From: Sedimentisphaerales bacterium
Lineage (GTDB): Bacteria > Planctomycetota > Phycisphaerae > Sedimentisphaerales > Anaerohalosphaeraceae
Reading direction: 5' to 3'
Assembly: GCA_028282905.1 (NCBI GenBank)
Contig: JANQGW010000098.1
Coordinates: forward strand, 1 to 64,000
Length of the DNA stretch: 64,000 nucleotides
The notes under the pieces were generated by a model that was not told the origin of the DNA, searched no databases, and was given only the letters and a program-made list of their open reading frames with translations. Position 1 is the first letter of the stretch, and every line of letters begins with the position of its first letter. The translations under genes were made by a program, and so were the position numbers. Below are positions 32,368 through 42,095 of this stretch, in pieces.

Positions 32368-32437
32368 TGAAGTTTTCTTTCAAAATGACCTATCATATGA
32401 TTTAAAACATTCTTCTGGGATATTTTCTCCAAAAACC

Positions 32438-33412
32438 TCATGTCTTATTTCGTCTCTGTATCCAACCATGAATCGTACCACTCCAAGCTCCCATATCCAA
32501 CGCTAACATAATCGCAATCACACAAACGAATTTCAGAGGATTAATAAATGACTTCCATCGCTTCCGTCGTATCGTCCGAAATAAGACATAGCTTGCCCAG
32601 CCTGCCAGGCCTAAGAATGAGATATACCAGCCATATTGTATTCCAGCCAATACCAGCCCCAACCCCAACAGGCCAACTGCCAAGGACACAACATTCAACC
32701 GCACTGCCCATCCACTTAGCCCCCACGGATTGCGTAAAATAACCGACCCGGTTGTATTGCGTCGCTGCATTCTGTACAATGAGCCCAAGGAAGGACGAAC
32801 ACGCCAAAATGCCTTTGCTTCGGAGACATGTATATATTTGGCACCAGCATTACGCCATTTGTGGTTAAAGTGCGTATCCTCTCCGGCCAAAACAGACTCA
32901 TCGTATCCGCCAATCTTCTCAAAAATGGACCTTCGAAATGCAATGCTGCGTGACGAAGGATTAAAGGTGTCTTTTGGAGTCTCCTGCTGAAGCGCAGCAA
33001 CCGTTTTTTCAAAAAAATTCTCTCCAACAACTACAGTTTTACCTCCTGTCACATCACAGTCAGCGTCATCCAAAAATGGTTGAACCATAAGAGCCAAATA
33101 TCCATCAACCATTTGACAACCGCTATCAAAACTAAGAATCACATTACCCTGAGAATACTCCACGGCCAAATTTCGCCCGCGGGAAATATTCGCGCCAATG
33201 TCCTGAAAAACACGAATCCGAGGATTTCTTTGCTGAAACTCCTGAAGAAGCTCCCAAGTTCCATCGGATGACCCGCCGTCAACGATCACAATCTCAAGGA
33301 AACGCTGACCATCCAACTCCTGAATGAATCGTTCCAAGCAATCTTGTAGTCCTTCTATACAATTCAATGTTGTTGATATTATCGAAATACTTAATGATCT
33401 ATCTCTGTCCAT
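32438..33412 (-). CDS. Glycosyltransferase family 2, membrane-associated
   Basis: The 324-residue GT-A enzyme has SISIISTTLNCIEGLQDCLE (~7-26), FLEIVIVDGGSSDGTWELL (~38-56, the nucleotide-binding acidic turn) and VILSFDSGCQM (~91-101, a DxD-like variant). GYDESVLAGEDTHFNHKW (~170-187) contains the ED-type catalytic acid. Two or three hydrophobic helices at ~235-310 anchor it to the membrane. GGAGGTG precedes the ATG, which overlaps the upstream polymerase stop by one base (TAATG). The donor sugar is not identifiable. Confidence 0.9.
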   Translation of the reverse strand: MDRDRSLSISIISTTLNCIEGLQDCLERFIQELDGQRFLEIVIVDGGSSDGTWELLQEFQQRNPRIRVFQDIGANISRGRNLAVEYSQGNVILSFDSGCQMVDGYLALMVQPFLDDADCDVTGGKTVVVGENFFEKTVAALQQETPKDTFNPSSRSIAFRRSIFEKIGGYDESVLAGEDTHFNHKWRNAGAKYIHVSEAKAFWRVRPSLGSLYRMQRRNTTGSVILRNPWGLSGWAVRLNVVSLAVGLLGLGLVLAGIQYGWYISFLGLAGWASYVLFRTIRRKRWKSFINPLKFVCVIAIMLALDMGAWSGTIHGWIQRRNKT

Positions 33413-34680
33413 TAAACACCTCCATTGCCGTCAGTTTCATAGTCATTCCACTCCTGATATGGCTGAGAAAATTCCATTGCATCCGGACCAGAATAATGCC
33501 GATAAACATCCTCTTCCTGCTGAACAATCCCACAAATATAACCAAGGAACGCTAACAAGTACAAAGACCAAAGCATGGCGTAAAGATTATAACTCACCAT
33601 ACTTAGAACCAAGAAAGAAAATACTCCAAAGGCAAATGATGCTGCATAGGGCTGTTTTCGCAAAATCATTCCAGCTGCTTTTATTGACAAGTAAATACTA
33701 AAAAAGACATTCATAAAAAAACCAATGGCTCCGTATGCCCAAAGCGCCTCCATATAATCATTGTGCGCTCGAAAATCTCCTAAATACTCGCGAACCGCAT
33801 AATATCCCTTCCCAATCACACGATTAGATAATGGCCAGGCTTTATATTCCCGCCACAGAGCAGTCCAAATATCCAATCTGCCACTGCCCCTGTCCTGCTG
33901 TACATATTGTGCATGTTCCCAAAGTACTCCTGAAGTCGAGCGGTTCACATAAATCAAAATCAGAGCCAAACCAGCCATCAAAAAAGGAATCAGCAAAATA
34001 AATAGGGCTTTTTTTCTCTGCTCAATCATTACATTCTGAACTAACACATACAAAAAACCGCCCACAGAAATCTGAAGCAAAACGCTTCTTTTCATTGAAA
34101 ACAAAGCCAAACATGACAATGCAGCAAGCAAAATGTACCGAACGGTTTTGTTTTTAAGAATTGAAATCCACGGCAGAAGCATTGTGACATACAAGACACT
34201 ACCAACTCTCAGAATATCACCGACGAAATGCTTTTCCTTTGCAATAAATTCATAAGAATAGAAAAGCACAACAAAGGCTGTTAGAATAAAAAACAATCGT
34301 TGATTTGCCTTGAGGTTTCCGGGAGTACAATTTACGCCTTGAATATAAAAGCACAAAAACATAAGCAAAGGCCCACTCTGAAAGCAAACAGCCCGCACCA
34401 CACTTCTAAAGGGATATTCCCCCAGAAGCCCCGGCGAAGTCAGCCACATAAAGAATATCCACGGAAGAATCAATTTAATGCAAAGTCCCGCTCTTCTAAA
34501 ATAGAGTTCATGGTAATTTGCCAGAACAAACCCAAACGGCACAACCAGCAACAGGCCATAGGAAGCCGAAACGGCCGTCGAACTTGCATCCAAATTACTC
34601 GATAAAAACGTTGCCAGAGAATTCAAAAGCAAAACGACAAAAATCACATATGGAATCATCGTATGTTTTGTGTTTTCCAT
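33412..34680 (-). CDS. O-antigen polymerase/ligase-like membrane protein (Wzy/WaaL superfamily)
   Basis: The 422-residue product has about eleven membrane helices. The large periplasmic loop carries the Wzy_C-type block: DRGSGRLDIWTALWREY (~285-301) and FRAHNDYMEALWAYGAIGFF (~325-344), with the conserved His-Asn. Proteins of this superfamily polymerise or ligate lipid-linked repeat units on the outer side of the membrane. Clustering with a flippase and glycosyltransferases favours the polymerase role in a Wzx/Wzy pathway. It directly abuts the pyruvyl transferase gene with no spacer. Confidence 0.85.
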   Translation of the reverse strand: MENTKHTMIPYVIFVVLLLNSLATFLSSNLDASSTAVSASYGLLLVVPFGFVLANYHELYFRRAGLCIKLILPWIFFMWLTSPGLLGEYPFRSVVRAVCFQSGPLLMFLCFYIQGVNCTPGNLKANQRLFFILTAFVVLFYSYEFIAKEKHFVGDILRVGSVLYVTMLLPWISILKNKTVRYILLAALSCLALFSMKRSVLLQISVGGFLYVLVQNVMIEQRKKALFILLIPFLMAGLALILIYVNRSTSGVLWEHAQYVQQDRGSGRLDIWTALWREYKAWPLSNRVIGKGYYAVREYLGDFRAHNDYMEALWAYGAIGFFMNVFFSIYLSIKAAGMILRKQPYAASFAFGVFSFLVLSMVSYNLYAMLWSLYLLAFLGYICGIVQQEEDVYRHYSGPDAMEFSQPYQEWNDYETDGNGGV

Positions 34681-35826
34681 TTATCTTGCCGACTCCAAAA
34701 TTTTGTTAATTGTGCGCGAATACAAATCCCTTGCGAATTCGGCATACGCCATAATCGACGGTCTGTATGAAGACCGCAAAAGTTTTATCGTTTTTTGCGG
34801 CGACATTAAATATCGTGCCGACACCGTTGGCTGAACACGTCCCGGGCAATCTGCACGAACAGCCAAGTCATATGCACGGGACCCACTCCGGCTTAGCCAT
34901 GGATATCGTTGCTGGGTATCAATATTGATGAACGGCACTCCCGCTGACATCGAACAAATCTGCCCATGAAACAAACGGGTAATACACCCGGCAGCATTTT
35001 GTATCCAACTATACCATTCAAGCGGATGAAGCGGCAAAGAGATTGTCTCATCGAGATCAAACTGAGTATTGCCAAATGTTGTCGGAAAGGAATAAACCTC
35101 CAAGCCCTGCTGATGAGCCAGTTGTCGAAATTCTTCGACCCATTTTTTCGACAGATTCCTAGGGTTTGCCTGAAGAAGAATGTAACTCTGTCTTCTGGAA
35201 ACAGCAGCGGCAGAATACTCCGATGGAATCGAGCCATCAAACTTATATGCAAATGCCGGGTCAGGACAGTGAAATGGAACCTGCATACCTTTTGTAACCC
35301 ACTGCACCTGATGCGTCGTCCAATTATCCCGCGTCGAAAAATATTTAATCTGACCAAAAATAGCGGCAACTTCATTACGCAAATCTTCCGGTATTTTGGA
35401 AAAGTCGCTCCCTCTTGACGATGCAGACAAATAACACGCCGCAGGCGGGACAGGGAGATCTTTCATCCACGTCAGCCAAAATGGGTTGCCGCACTGCCTG
35501 TCAGGTGCGGCATTGGATTCATGCAGCAGCACCGCATCACCACCGCAAATAATCAAATCTGGCTCCCACTGCTTTACATACTCAGTAATATCATCTTTAT
35601 TGCGAAGCACAGGTGATTGATTAATATACGTTTTAAAATAGTCCTGATGAAGTTCATATTGCTCCTCACCGGCCATTTTCTTATGTTTTTTTTCTGTAAC
35701 TGTATCTTTATAGTTTAAAACACAAACATCATGCCCCAGCAATTTTAATTTAAAATAGGTGCTGCTGGATTGAATATTAGCTCCAAAATTAGCAACAGAG
35801 TGAAATGTCAATATTCCAATCTTCAT
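34681..35826 (-). CDS. Polysaccharide pyruvyl transferase family protein
   Basis: The 381-residue product starts MKIGILTFHSVANFGANIQS, the signature opening of the family. ICGGDAVLLHES (~95-106) and LSASSRGSDF (~135-144) follow. The C-terminal Rossmann-like half has SYILLQANPRNLSKKWVEEF, VYSFPTTFGNTQFD and CITRLFHGQICSMSAGVPFI, where the His of the nucleotide/PEP-binding site lies. Family members transfer a pyruvyl ketal from phosphoenolpyruvate to a sugar, giving the polymer negative charge. It is packed between the acyltransferase and polymerase genes. Confidence 0.88.
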   Translation of the reverse strand: MKIGILTFHSVANFGANIQSSSTYFKLKLLGHDVCVLNYKDTVTEKKHKKMAGEEQYELHQDYFKTYINQSPVLRNKDDITEYVKQWEPDLIICGGDAVLLHESNAAPDRQCGNPFWLTWMKDLPVPPAACYLSASSRGSDFSKIPEDLRNEVAAIFGQIKYFSTRDNWTTHQVQWVTKGMQVPFHCPDPAFAYKFDGSIPSEYSAAAVSRRQSYILLQANPRNLSKKWVEEFRQLAHQQGLEVYSFPTTFGNTQFDLDETISLPLHPLEWYSWIQNAAGCITRLFHGQICSMSAGVPFINIDTQQRYPWLSRSGSRAYDLAVRADCPGRVQPTVSARYLMSPQKTIKLLRSSYRPSIMAYAEFARDLYSRTINKILESAR

Positions 35827-35855
35827 TCAATAATCTCCTGTATAGCAGATATGGC

Positions 35856-36386
35856 TCAATAGTTGTAGTCTTTCTTCTCCCTCTTTCCTATTATTTTAGC
35901 TGGCACGCCACCCACAACAGCATAAGGAGGTACATCTTTTGTTACGACCGCCCCGGAAGCCACAACAGCAAATTCACCAATAGTTACTCCCGGCAGTATT
36001 ATTGCACGAGAACACACCCAGCTATGATGACCAATTGTCACAGGAGCACCGATCGACTTAAAATTCACATCATTGTAATCATGATGCAGCGTCCAGATAA
36101 AAACGCCAGTAGCAATAACAGCACTTTCCTGAATTTCCAGTCCGCGTCGAGCATCCAACAGGATACGGTTTCCAATTGATACGTTTGCTTGTATTTTGAG
36201 TCCCTTGGGATTTCTTATTTCACAATTTTTTCGGATTACTATATTTCTGCCAATCTCAGCGCCCGCAAAACCAAGGCACTTCAACCGAAGCTTCCTAAAA
36301 GAAGTTTCATATAATATGTATAAAGCCAGATTGGTTAATCTAACCTTTATTGCATTTCCTATTCTATTAAAAATTTTTTTTTCCAT
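35856..36386 (-). CDS. Hexapeptide-repeat O-acetyltransferase
   Basis: ATG 36386 (MEKKIF) is chosen over an in-frame GTG 9 nt upstream. The 176-residue product has the left-handed beta-helix repeats: [35 protein letters not shown], then [19 protein letters not shown] and [20 protein letters not shown]. The catalytic-type His pair is in TLHHDYND. It resembles the LbH_MAT-like WcaF/Wzb-type acetyltransferases that use acetyl-CoA to acetylate a sugar hydroxyl. It begins 16 nt after the flippase stop. Confidence 0.9.
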   Translation of the reverse strand: MEKKIFNRIGNAIKVRLTNLALYILYETSFRKLRLKCLGFAGAEIGRNIVIRKNCEIRNPKGLKIQANVSIGNRILLDARRGLEIQESAVIATGVFIWTLHHDYNDVNFKSIGAPVTIGHHSWVCSRAIILPGVTIGEFAVVASGAVVTKDVPPYAVVGGVPAKIIGKREKKDYNY

Positions 36387-36401
36387 GCTAAACACATTCT
36401 T

Positions 36402-37928
36402 TTATCTTCGCATCAACTTCAATGCTTTAGATTTAATACTCTCGGGCAGAACGAGTAAGAATACCGCAACCCCATACGTAATAAACAAGAGCATCGCTTG
36501 GCAAATAAGCCAAAAATAATTGCCGTCAAATTCTGAAACTCGAAGTAATTTGCCTACTACAAGAATCACTAAAAAAATCGACGCCGGTTTAATATAAACT
36601 TTTACAACATATTCACTCATCGCAAAACTAAATGCTTTGCGGTAAGCCCACGGCAAATAAACGGCACATCTCAAGCAACGCATAACTGTCATAAATATAC
36701 CGATTGACAACAAATCCCACTGGAATACAACTGCTCCTAAAGTAACGCCAACAGATGTTACAATGCCCAAGACAACCTGACTGTAAACCTCCGGCAATAT
36801 ACTGCCCCCTCCTAACGCAATATATGACAGCGCGGCGGCCGACCGCGACAAAACAATCCCAATACCCATCACAGCTATTAAAAGCCATAGATAACTCTTT
36901 GTCTGTCCCAGCCAAAGCCCGATAACTTCCGGCCCATAAATCGTTAGCGGAAGAACAATGAGTAAGCCAACACTTATGATAACACCCGCCACCTGCACAG
37001 CCATTTGACCGAGGCATCGTGTGTCCCCATCGGCCTGCGCTTTACTCGCAAGCGGCACCAACGGCTTACTCATCTGCCCCAGGAAGTTCTGCAGAGAAGT
37101 CATGATTAAAACCGCCGGTGAAAACAGCGTCACTGCTTCGGGGCCGAGAGACGGCACAGCCCCGATAATTAAAACCGGCCCCTGAATCACAAAATAATTC
37201 GCTATGGTGTTCACTAAATTCAATACACCAAAGCTGAACAAGGACTTCAGTGAATTGCGATTGACCGCTTTAACGGAAAGAAAAACAGCCTTCCCCAAAT
37301 ATTTATAAGCAAAAGCAAAAAAAAGTACAAATCGGAAAAGCTGGGCCAGGAACATACAAAGCCCCATTAGCCATATCGACGGACCGATGAGTTCAAAACA
37401 TGCTACAATTAAACCCAATCGTAATACATTAGCGACAATTTCAATGCCGTTTGCAACATCGTAACGATTGCATCCCAACAACAAGCCATTGGAGACAATG
37501 AAAATCATATTCAAAAAGAGCGACGCCGCCATACAAAGCAGCAGCCCGATCGTATCCGCCCTCAACTCCTCCGGCACATTATAAATCCGTAAGAAGAACG
37601 GAATCATAATGATGACCCCCGCCATGCCAATACTGCCAAGAATCCCCAAAATCAATTGTGCAGAACCGCTGATTTTAGCAATCTCTTCGTGGTCTTTGTT
37701 GGCAATGGCCTTGGCACAAAAACGCACCAGCGTCGGCCCCATTCCCATCTGGAGAAACATAAAAAACACCAGCGCAGACCTAGCCAGTTGAAACAGGCCA
37801 TATGCTTCATCACCCAACCGCCAAATTGCATACGGCAGGAGAATAAAACCAACACCCGCTGCCACCAAGTGAGCGAACATGCCGCTGCCCGCATTTATGG
37901 CAAATTGTTTTTTTGTACTTTTAACCAC
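36402..37928 (-). CDS. Oligosaccharide flippase (Wzx family)
   Basis: The 508-residue product starts at GTG 37928 (MVKSTKKQFAINAG). It has ~12-14 membrane helices in the MATE/PST arrangement. Features include SGMFAHLVAAGVGFILLPYA (~15-34), the short cytoplasmic RLGDEAYGLFQLA loop (~37-49) and VRFCAKAIANKDHEEIAK (~67-84). The second half repeats the bundle. It moves the undecaprenyl-linked repeat unit across the cytoplasmic membrane. Its presence with a Wzy-like protein marks the locus as a Wzx/Wzy-dependent pathway; no ABC transporter genes are seen. Confidence 0.92.
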   Translation of the reverse strand: MVKSTKKQFAINAGSGMFAHLVAAGVGFILLPYAIWRLGDEAYGLFQLARSALVFFMFLQMGMGPTLVRFCAKAIANKDHEEIAKISGSAQLILGILGSIGMAGVIIMIPFFLRIYNVPEELRADTIGLLLCMAASLFLNMIFIVSNGLLLGCNRYDVANGIEIVANVLRLGLIVACFELIGPSIWLMGLCMFLAQLFRFVLFFAFAYKYLGKAVFLSVKAVNRNSLKSLFSFGVLNLVNTIANYFVIQGPVLIIGAVPSLGPEAVTLFSPAVLIMTSLQNFLGQMSKPLVPLASKAQADGDTRCLGQMAVQVAGVIISVGLLIVLPLTIYGPEVIGLWLGQTKSYLWLLIAVMGIGIVLSRSAAALSYIALGGGSILPEVYSQVVLGIVTSVGVTLGAVVFQWDLLSIGIFMTVMRCLRCAVYLPWAYRKAFSFAMSEYVVKVYIKPASIFLVILVVGKLLRVSEFDGNYFWLICQAMLLFITYGVAVFLLVLPESIKSKALKLMRR

Positions 37929-37970
37929 AATCGTATTTCGCTCGTACTATTCAATTCCATTAAAATGCAT

Positions 37971-40418
37971 TCAATCATTTACTGATCGGTCCTGTTTGTT
38001 TTCATGTAATTTGAGAAGTGTCTGGACAATTTTTTTTCTGGCTTGATATACCATATTTACATTTTCTCGACTGGAAATAACCCGCTTAACTTGTGTTGTT
38101 AAAACAGTTTCAGCTTTTTCCGCTGCTTCGGCGTCACTTTTACAAAGCTGCTTAATCATATTTTGTAACTGCACCAAGTATTCATAATCCTCAATTCCCT
38201 CTCGCCAGGCTTCCCATCTTTTCGAGGGAATAATTTTTTCGCCGTGCGTATTAACCGGGCTATTTGCCTGTCCATAAACCACATCATAATGCCCTCTCGG
38301 CAAGGTCCCATCATCCCAGTGTTGTTTATCCCGAGAAATATAAATCCAAAACCCGACTCCAGTCTGTCCGCGGGCAAAAGCATCCCAACTCATAAGCCGA
38401 TAATAAGAATACGGATCATTCCCTCTGCTCGGCGCTGCTGTTCTATAGGTCCAAACCTCTTTGCCAAAACTTTTTATATCCTCAAGCCAATCCGGATGAG
38501 CCTTGCAATGTTTCCAGTGAAGATCCCAAATGTCCACCAAATCTTTGAATCGTCTATAATCTTTTGGTCCCCGACCAAAATCATTGGCATAGATCTTTAT
38601 TTGGGGATCGATCTGTTTTATCAGCTTTGCAACCTGATAAAACTCATCACAAAGCGACTCATCGAAAGGATAAATAGCAAAGCGGTCATAACCAACGCCT
38701 TTTTCTCTTAGTGTTTTTACCACTCCACGAAGCCATAAAGTAAAGTTGCGCTTCCATGAGGAACTCATCCATTTGCCGAATCTGCCATTGTCTCTTTGAG
38801 TACTTCTCTCTGTTTTTTGGGGCCACCAATTAAAATACAAAAGATGCATCCTGTAAAAATCTCTATTCTCCAGGTACGCTTCAAATACCTCTTTGTGTTT
38901 ATACGGAATTCTTAAATGGGGAATAAGAATCGGATTAATTACGCCGATATTTACATGGTGATCTTTCAGGTCTTTTGATGTCGCCAGTGTGTCTTTTCTG
39001 GTAATCTCACTCACCCAAGTATATTGATCCCAAACACATGCGTTCATGCTACTTTGTTCAGGGAATATTACATTATCAACGTTCACCTCAATATCAATGG
39101 CGTGAACAGACAACGCCCTTTCACCCACAAAACCCGATATTGCAACAGCACTATGATAGCAACCTTCATGCAACTCTTTACCATTAACCGTCAACCAAAT
39201 CTGAGCCACAGATCCGGGTTCAACTCTAAAAGACTTATCACCTTGCAACACAAGCGGATCCGCCAGTAATCCGATCCCGTGAACCTTTACAAAAACTGCA
39301 CGCCGAATCGAATAAATATCCCCACTTTCAAGACGAGTGCCATTTTCTGTTATTATTGGCGAAAGCGATACCCTGAAATCAATTGGCTCATCAAAGCAAT
39401 TAAGGATATTCAAAGCAGATGATTCAGACTCATTTCGCCAAAGATTAATCTCCATTTCCTTCACATCCGCCCCTGCTTCAACCATTTCTCTGGCCAGCAG
39501 GTTTCCCATTGGATTGGCAGCAAAACAGAAAAAATCTTTTCCATAAATTTCCTTGTAAAGACTGCTTCGAAGAAGCCCCAGTTCTCTTTGAATTTCATGT
39601 AATTCATCAGGAAGATATATATGTCTCGCCGGCATCTGAAATTTTGTCGTCAATAATTCTATTTTTGAAGATGCTCTACTATACAATTCAGATGAAAATC
39701 CATAACGTTTCTCTTGAAGGAATTTCTTCGTTTCTTTAATTGTTTTTTTCAGTTCAAGATAATCTTCAATGTTATCACACACATTTCCTGAATTCTTAAA
39801 TTCAATCAGATCTTTTCGAGTGCTTGCAGAAGCAAATATATCCTTCTTTCGCCCCAGAACCTCAATCTCATCAAGAAAAAAATATGCATCGGTCGGCCGA
39901 ATAATCAACTTTACAAATCGTGCTCCAACATTCAGTTTATCCAACACAAAAACATGAGGAACTCGATTATTGCCAGTACTTCTAACTCCCGCAACCTTTT
40001 CATTGTCAATCAAACCGGCAAAACTATAATTTATTCCATTATCACTAACGAGCAGGGCAATAAACTCCGGAAATTCGACGTTGGCTAATCCGCCACCAAC
40101 ACTATGAATTTTAACCATATCGATAACATTGTGATTTTCAAGGTCTAAGGTAATTTCTATACCTGTCGAGCCCCATCGCCAGCCTACTGTACTTTTTTTT
40201 ACCCACCAACTTCCATTTTTTTTGCCGTCAGTTAGCTGAAACCTATCTTCCTTATCAGTACACCGTGAATAATTGGGCTTTGGAAAGTAAGAACAGGCTT
40301 TCTTAAAAGCCAGATTAACAGACATATCTGCATCACCGCCTGCCAACACTAAACCTGACAAAAAAATGAAAAAGAGTAAAAAGCCCCAAAACCTTAATGA
40401 TAAATTCTGATTTCTCAT
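37971..40418 (-). CDS. Secreted DUF4091 protein with discoidin-like domain
   Basis: The 815-residue product has a signal peptide (~8-27, FWGFLLFFIFLSGLVLAGG). An F5/8-type discoidin-like domain covers ~35-195 (GIEITLDLENHNVIDMVKIH, RFVKLIIRPTDAYFFLDEIEV). A helical linker leads to a barrel-like half with FAIYPFDESLCDEFYQVA (~590-607), the likely acidic active-site strand of GH123-related enzymes. The terminal DUF4091 region (~655-765) includes YSYYRLMSWDAFARGQTGVG and WREGIEDYEYL. It may be an extracytoplasmic glycoside hydrolase acting on the polymer made by this locus or on host glycans. The gene is AT-rich. Confidence 0.78.
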   Translation of the reverse strand: MRNQNLSLRFWGFLLFFIFLSGLVLAGGDADMSVNLAFKKACSYFPKPNYSRCTDKEDRFQLTDGKKNGSWWVKKSTVGWRWGSTGIEITLDLENHNVIDMVKIHSVGGGLANVEFPEFIALLVSDNGINYSFAGLIDNEKVAGVRSTGNNRVPHVFVLDKLNVGARFVKLIIRPTDAYFFLDEIEVLGRKKDIFASASTRKDLIEFKNSGNVCDNIEDYLELKKTIKETKKFLQEKRYGFSSELYSRASSKIELLTTKFQMPARHIYLPDELHEIQRELGLLRSSLYKEIYGKDFFCFAANPMGNLLAREMVEAGADVKEMEINLWRNESESSALNILNCFDEPIDFRVSLSPIITENGTRLESGDIYSIRRAVFVKVHGIGLLADPLVLQGDKSFRVEPGSVAQIWLTVNGKELHEGCYHSAVAISGFVGERALSVHAIDIEVNVDNVIFPEQSSMNACVWDQYTWVSEITRKDTLATSKDLKDHHVNIGVINPILIPHLRIPYKHKEVFEAYLENRDFYRMHLLYFNWWPQKTERSTQRDNGRFGKWMSSSWKRNFTLWLRGVVKTLREKGVGYDRFAIYPFDESLCDEFYQVAKLIKQIDPQIKIYANDFGRGPKDYRRFKDLVDIWDLHWKHCKAHPDWLEDIKSFGKEVWTYRTAAPSRGNDPYSYYRLMSWDAFARGQTGVGFWIYISRDKQHWDDGTLPRGHYDVVYGQANSPVNTHGEKIIPSKRWEAWREGIEDYEYLVQLQNMIKQLCKSDAEAAEKAETVLTTQVKRVISSRENVNMVYQARKKIVQTLLKLHENKQDRSVND

Positions 40419-40490
40419 ACTTCGTTTTGAAAATTCGTTATCAGTGTTCCACTGATCGATTGAGAAGGAATATCGTAGAATAAACTACAA

Positions 40491-41594
40491 TTATTGGTTT
40501 TGAGTTAATAGCATTTCTGCAATTCGCTCGGCCGCTTTGCCATCCCAGAATTTAGGGATTTGACCAGAGACGTCGAAATTTTTGGACTTGATGTCATTAT
40601 AGGCTGCCAGAATGTCCTCGGTGGTCAATGCGACCAGTCGGTTGGTGCCTTCGGTAATCGTCACGGGCCGTTCAGTGTTTTTACGCAGGGTCATACAGGG
40701 AACGCCGAGAATCGTTGTTTCTTCCTGTATGCCGCCGGAGTCAGTCATGACCAAGGCTGCATTAGCCATCAGCTTTAAGAATGCCAGATAACCAACCGGT
40801 TCCATGAGAATCAGATTTTCCATCGCATCCACACGTTTCTGCAATTCAGTCCCGGCGATATTATTGCGCGTTCGCGGGTGGATCGGAAAGACCAGTTTTA
40901 AATCTTTTTGAATGACTTCAAACGCGGCAATGATTTTTTCCAAACTGGCGATTTCATCAACATTACTCGGACGATGCAGCGTAATCACCGCATACTGTTT
41001 TGCAATTAGTCCCATTCCCTCCAGAATATCTGATTTCTCAGCCTTTTCTCTGTTCGATAAAAGGGTATCAATCATAACATTACCGACAAAATGCACTCGA
41101 TCTGAATCAACACCTTCATTTTTGAGATTATCAATCCCCGACTGCTCTGTTACAAACAGTAAATCACTAATACTATCGGTCAGAACACGGTTAATCTCTT
41201 CGGGCATGTTCCGATCACAACTGCGAAGACCGGCCTCCACATGGATGAGTTTAACACCCAACTTGACCGCAACGAGTCCGCAGGCAATCGTACTGTTCAC
41301 ATCACCAACGACCAAAACATAGTCGGGTTTGAAATCCTGAACAACCGGCTCGAAACGCTTCATGATTTCAGCCGTCTGAACGGCATGGGAACCGGACCCC
41401 ACCTCCAGATTTATATCTGGTTCGGGAATATTCAATTCTTCAAAGAACAGATGGCTCATTTTCTTATCATAATGCTGACCGGTATGGACCAATAAGGAAT
41501 TAAATCTACTGCTTTCCTGAAAGGATCGCATAATCGGAGCAATTTTCATAAAGTTGGGACGTGCACCACAGACACAAATAATTTTAATCATCAA
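40491..41594 (-). CDS. wecB: UDP-N-acetylglucosamine 2-epimerase (non-hydrolysing)
   Basis: The 367-residue product has the WecB fold: KIICVCGARPNFMKIAPIMR (~4-23), VHTGQHYDKKMS (~36-47), LVVGDVNSTIACGL (~94-107) and HVEAGLRSCDRNMPEEINR (~116-134). The C-terminal half has ITLHRPSNVD and MTDSGGIQEE (~288-297). It interconverts UDP-GlcNAc and UDP-ManNAc. With the UDP-HexNAc dehydrogenase at 43627-44952 this gives UDP-ManNAcA, a common acidic sugar for surface polymers. GAGGAA precedes the tandem ATG start. Confidence 0.95.
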   Translation of the reverse strand: MMIKIICVCGARPNFMKIAPIMRSFQESSRFNSLLVHTGQHYDKKMSHLFFEELNIPEPDINLEVGSGSHAVQTAEIMKRFEPVVQDFKPDYVLVVGDVNSTIACGLVAVKLGVKLIHVEAGLRSCDRNMPEEINRVLTDSISDLLFVTEQSGIDNLKNEGVDSDRVHFVGNVMIDTLLSNREKAEKSDILEGMGLIAKQYAVITLHRPSNVDEIASLEKIIAAFEVIQKDLKLVFPIHPRTRNNIAGTELQKRVDAMENLILMEPVGYLAFLKLMANAALVMTDSGGIQEETTILGVPCMTLRKNTERPVTITEGTNRLVALTTEDILAAYNDIKSKNFDVSGQIPKFWDGKAAERIAEMLLTQNQ

Positions 41595-41728
41595 TTATTC
41601 CTCTATAATTTAGACATGAACTCAGTTTTTCAGTCACTTCAATTACAAATTGGCAACATAAAATTCCGGTTATTAGAGTTTAATATTGTTGACTGTCAAC
41701 CATGAAAGCCAACAGCACTTTTCTTTTT

Positions 41729-41950
41729 TTACAGCACAACCGTCACCGTGTTCGATGGTTGGCTTTGGCCTACTTTGTTAGAGGCCACAACGCGGTATTC
41801 CAGCGACTTGCCGGTTGGCTGACGAGTCAGCTTGATCTCGGTTTTGTAGGTAAGGGTCACCAACTTCCAGTCGGTTTCGGCGGTTCGCCGCTGGATGCGG
41901 TAGTCGGCAGCCGGGCCGCCGGTTTTTGGTTTTTGCCAGCTTAGCGTCAC
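41729..41950 (-). pseudogene. Fibronectin type III domain remnant
   Basis: This frame encodes one C-terminal FnIII module: VTLSWQKPKTGGPAADYRIQ-type strands, then SLEYRVVASNKVGQSQPSNT and TVTVVL. It opens at a GTG without a ribosome site. An in-frame TGA lies three codons upstream, so the N-terminal part of the parent protein is lost. The remnant sits alone between wecB and a propeller gene, and a strong hairpin is just upstream at 41982-42014. I regard it as a decayed tail of a FnIII protein. Confidence 0.6.
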
Positions 41951-41981
41951 CGTAAATCAGGGATGTTCTGAAAAACCTTCC

Positions 41982-42014
41982 GTCTTCTTTGAGATTGTTC
42001 AACTCAAAGAAGAC
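41982..42014 (-). terminator. Perfect 12-bp hairpin downstream of the propeller gene
   Basis: GTCTTCTTTGAG and CTCAAAGAAGAC pair perfectly around a 9-nt loop. On the minus strand it follows the stop at 42096 by ~80 nt and is followed by GGAAGGTTTTTC, so it may terminate that transcript. It also marks the broken edge of the FnIII remnant. Confidence 0.5.
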
Positions 42015-42095
42015 AGAAACAGAACTCATTAAAATAATCAGCCATCATCATTTTATCTCGCTATAGCCACGTGGGTGACGGCGGATGGATCATGG

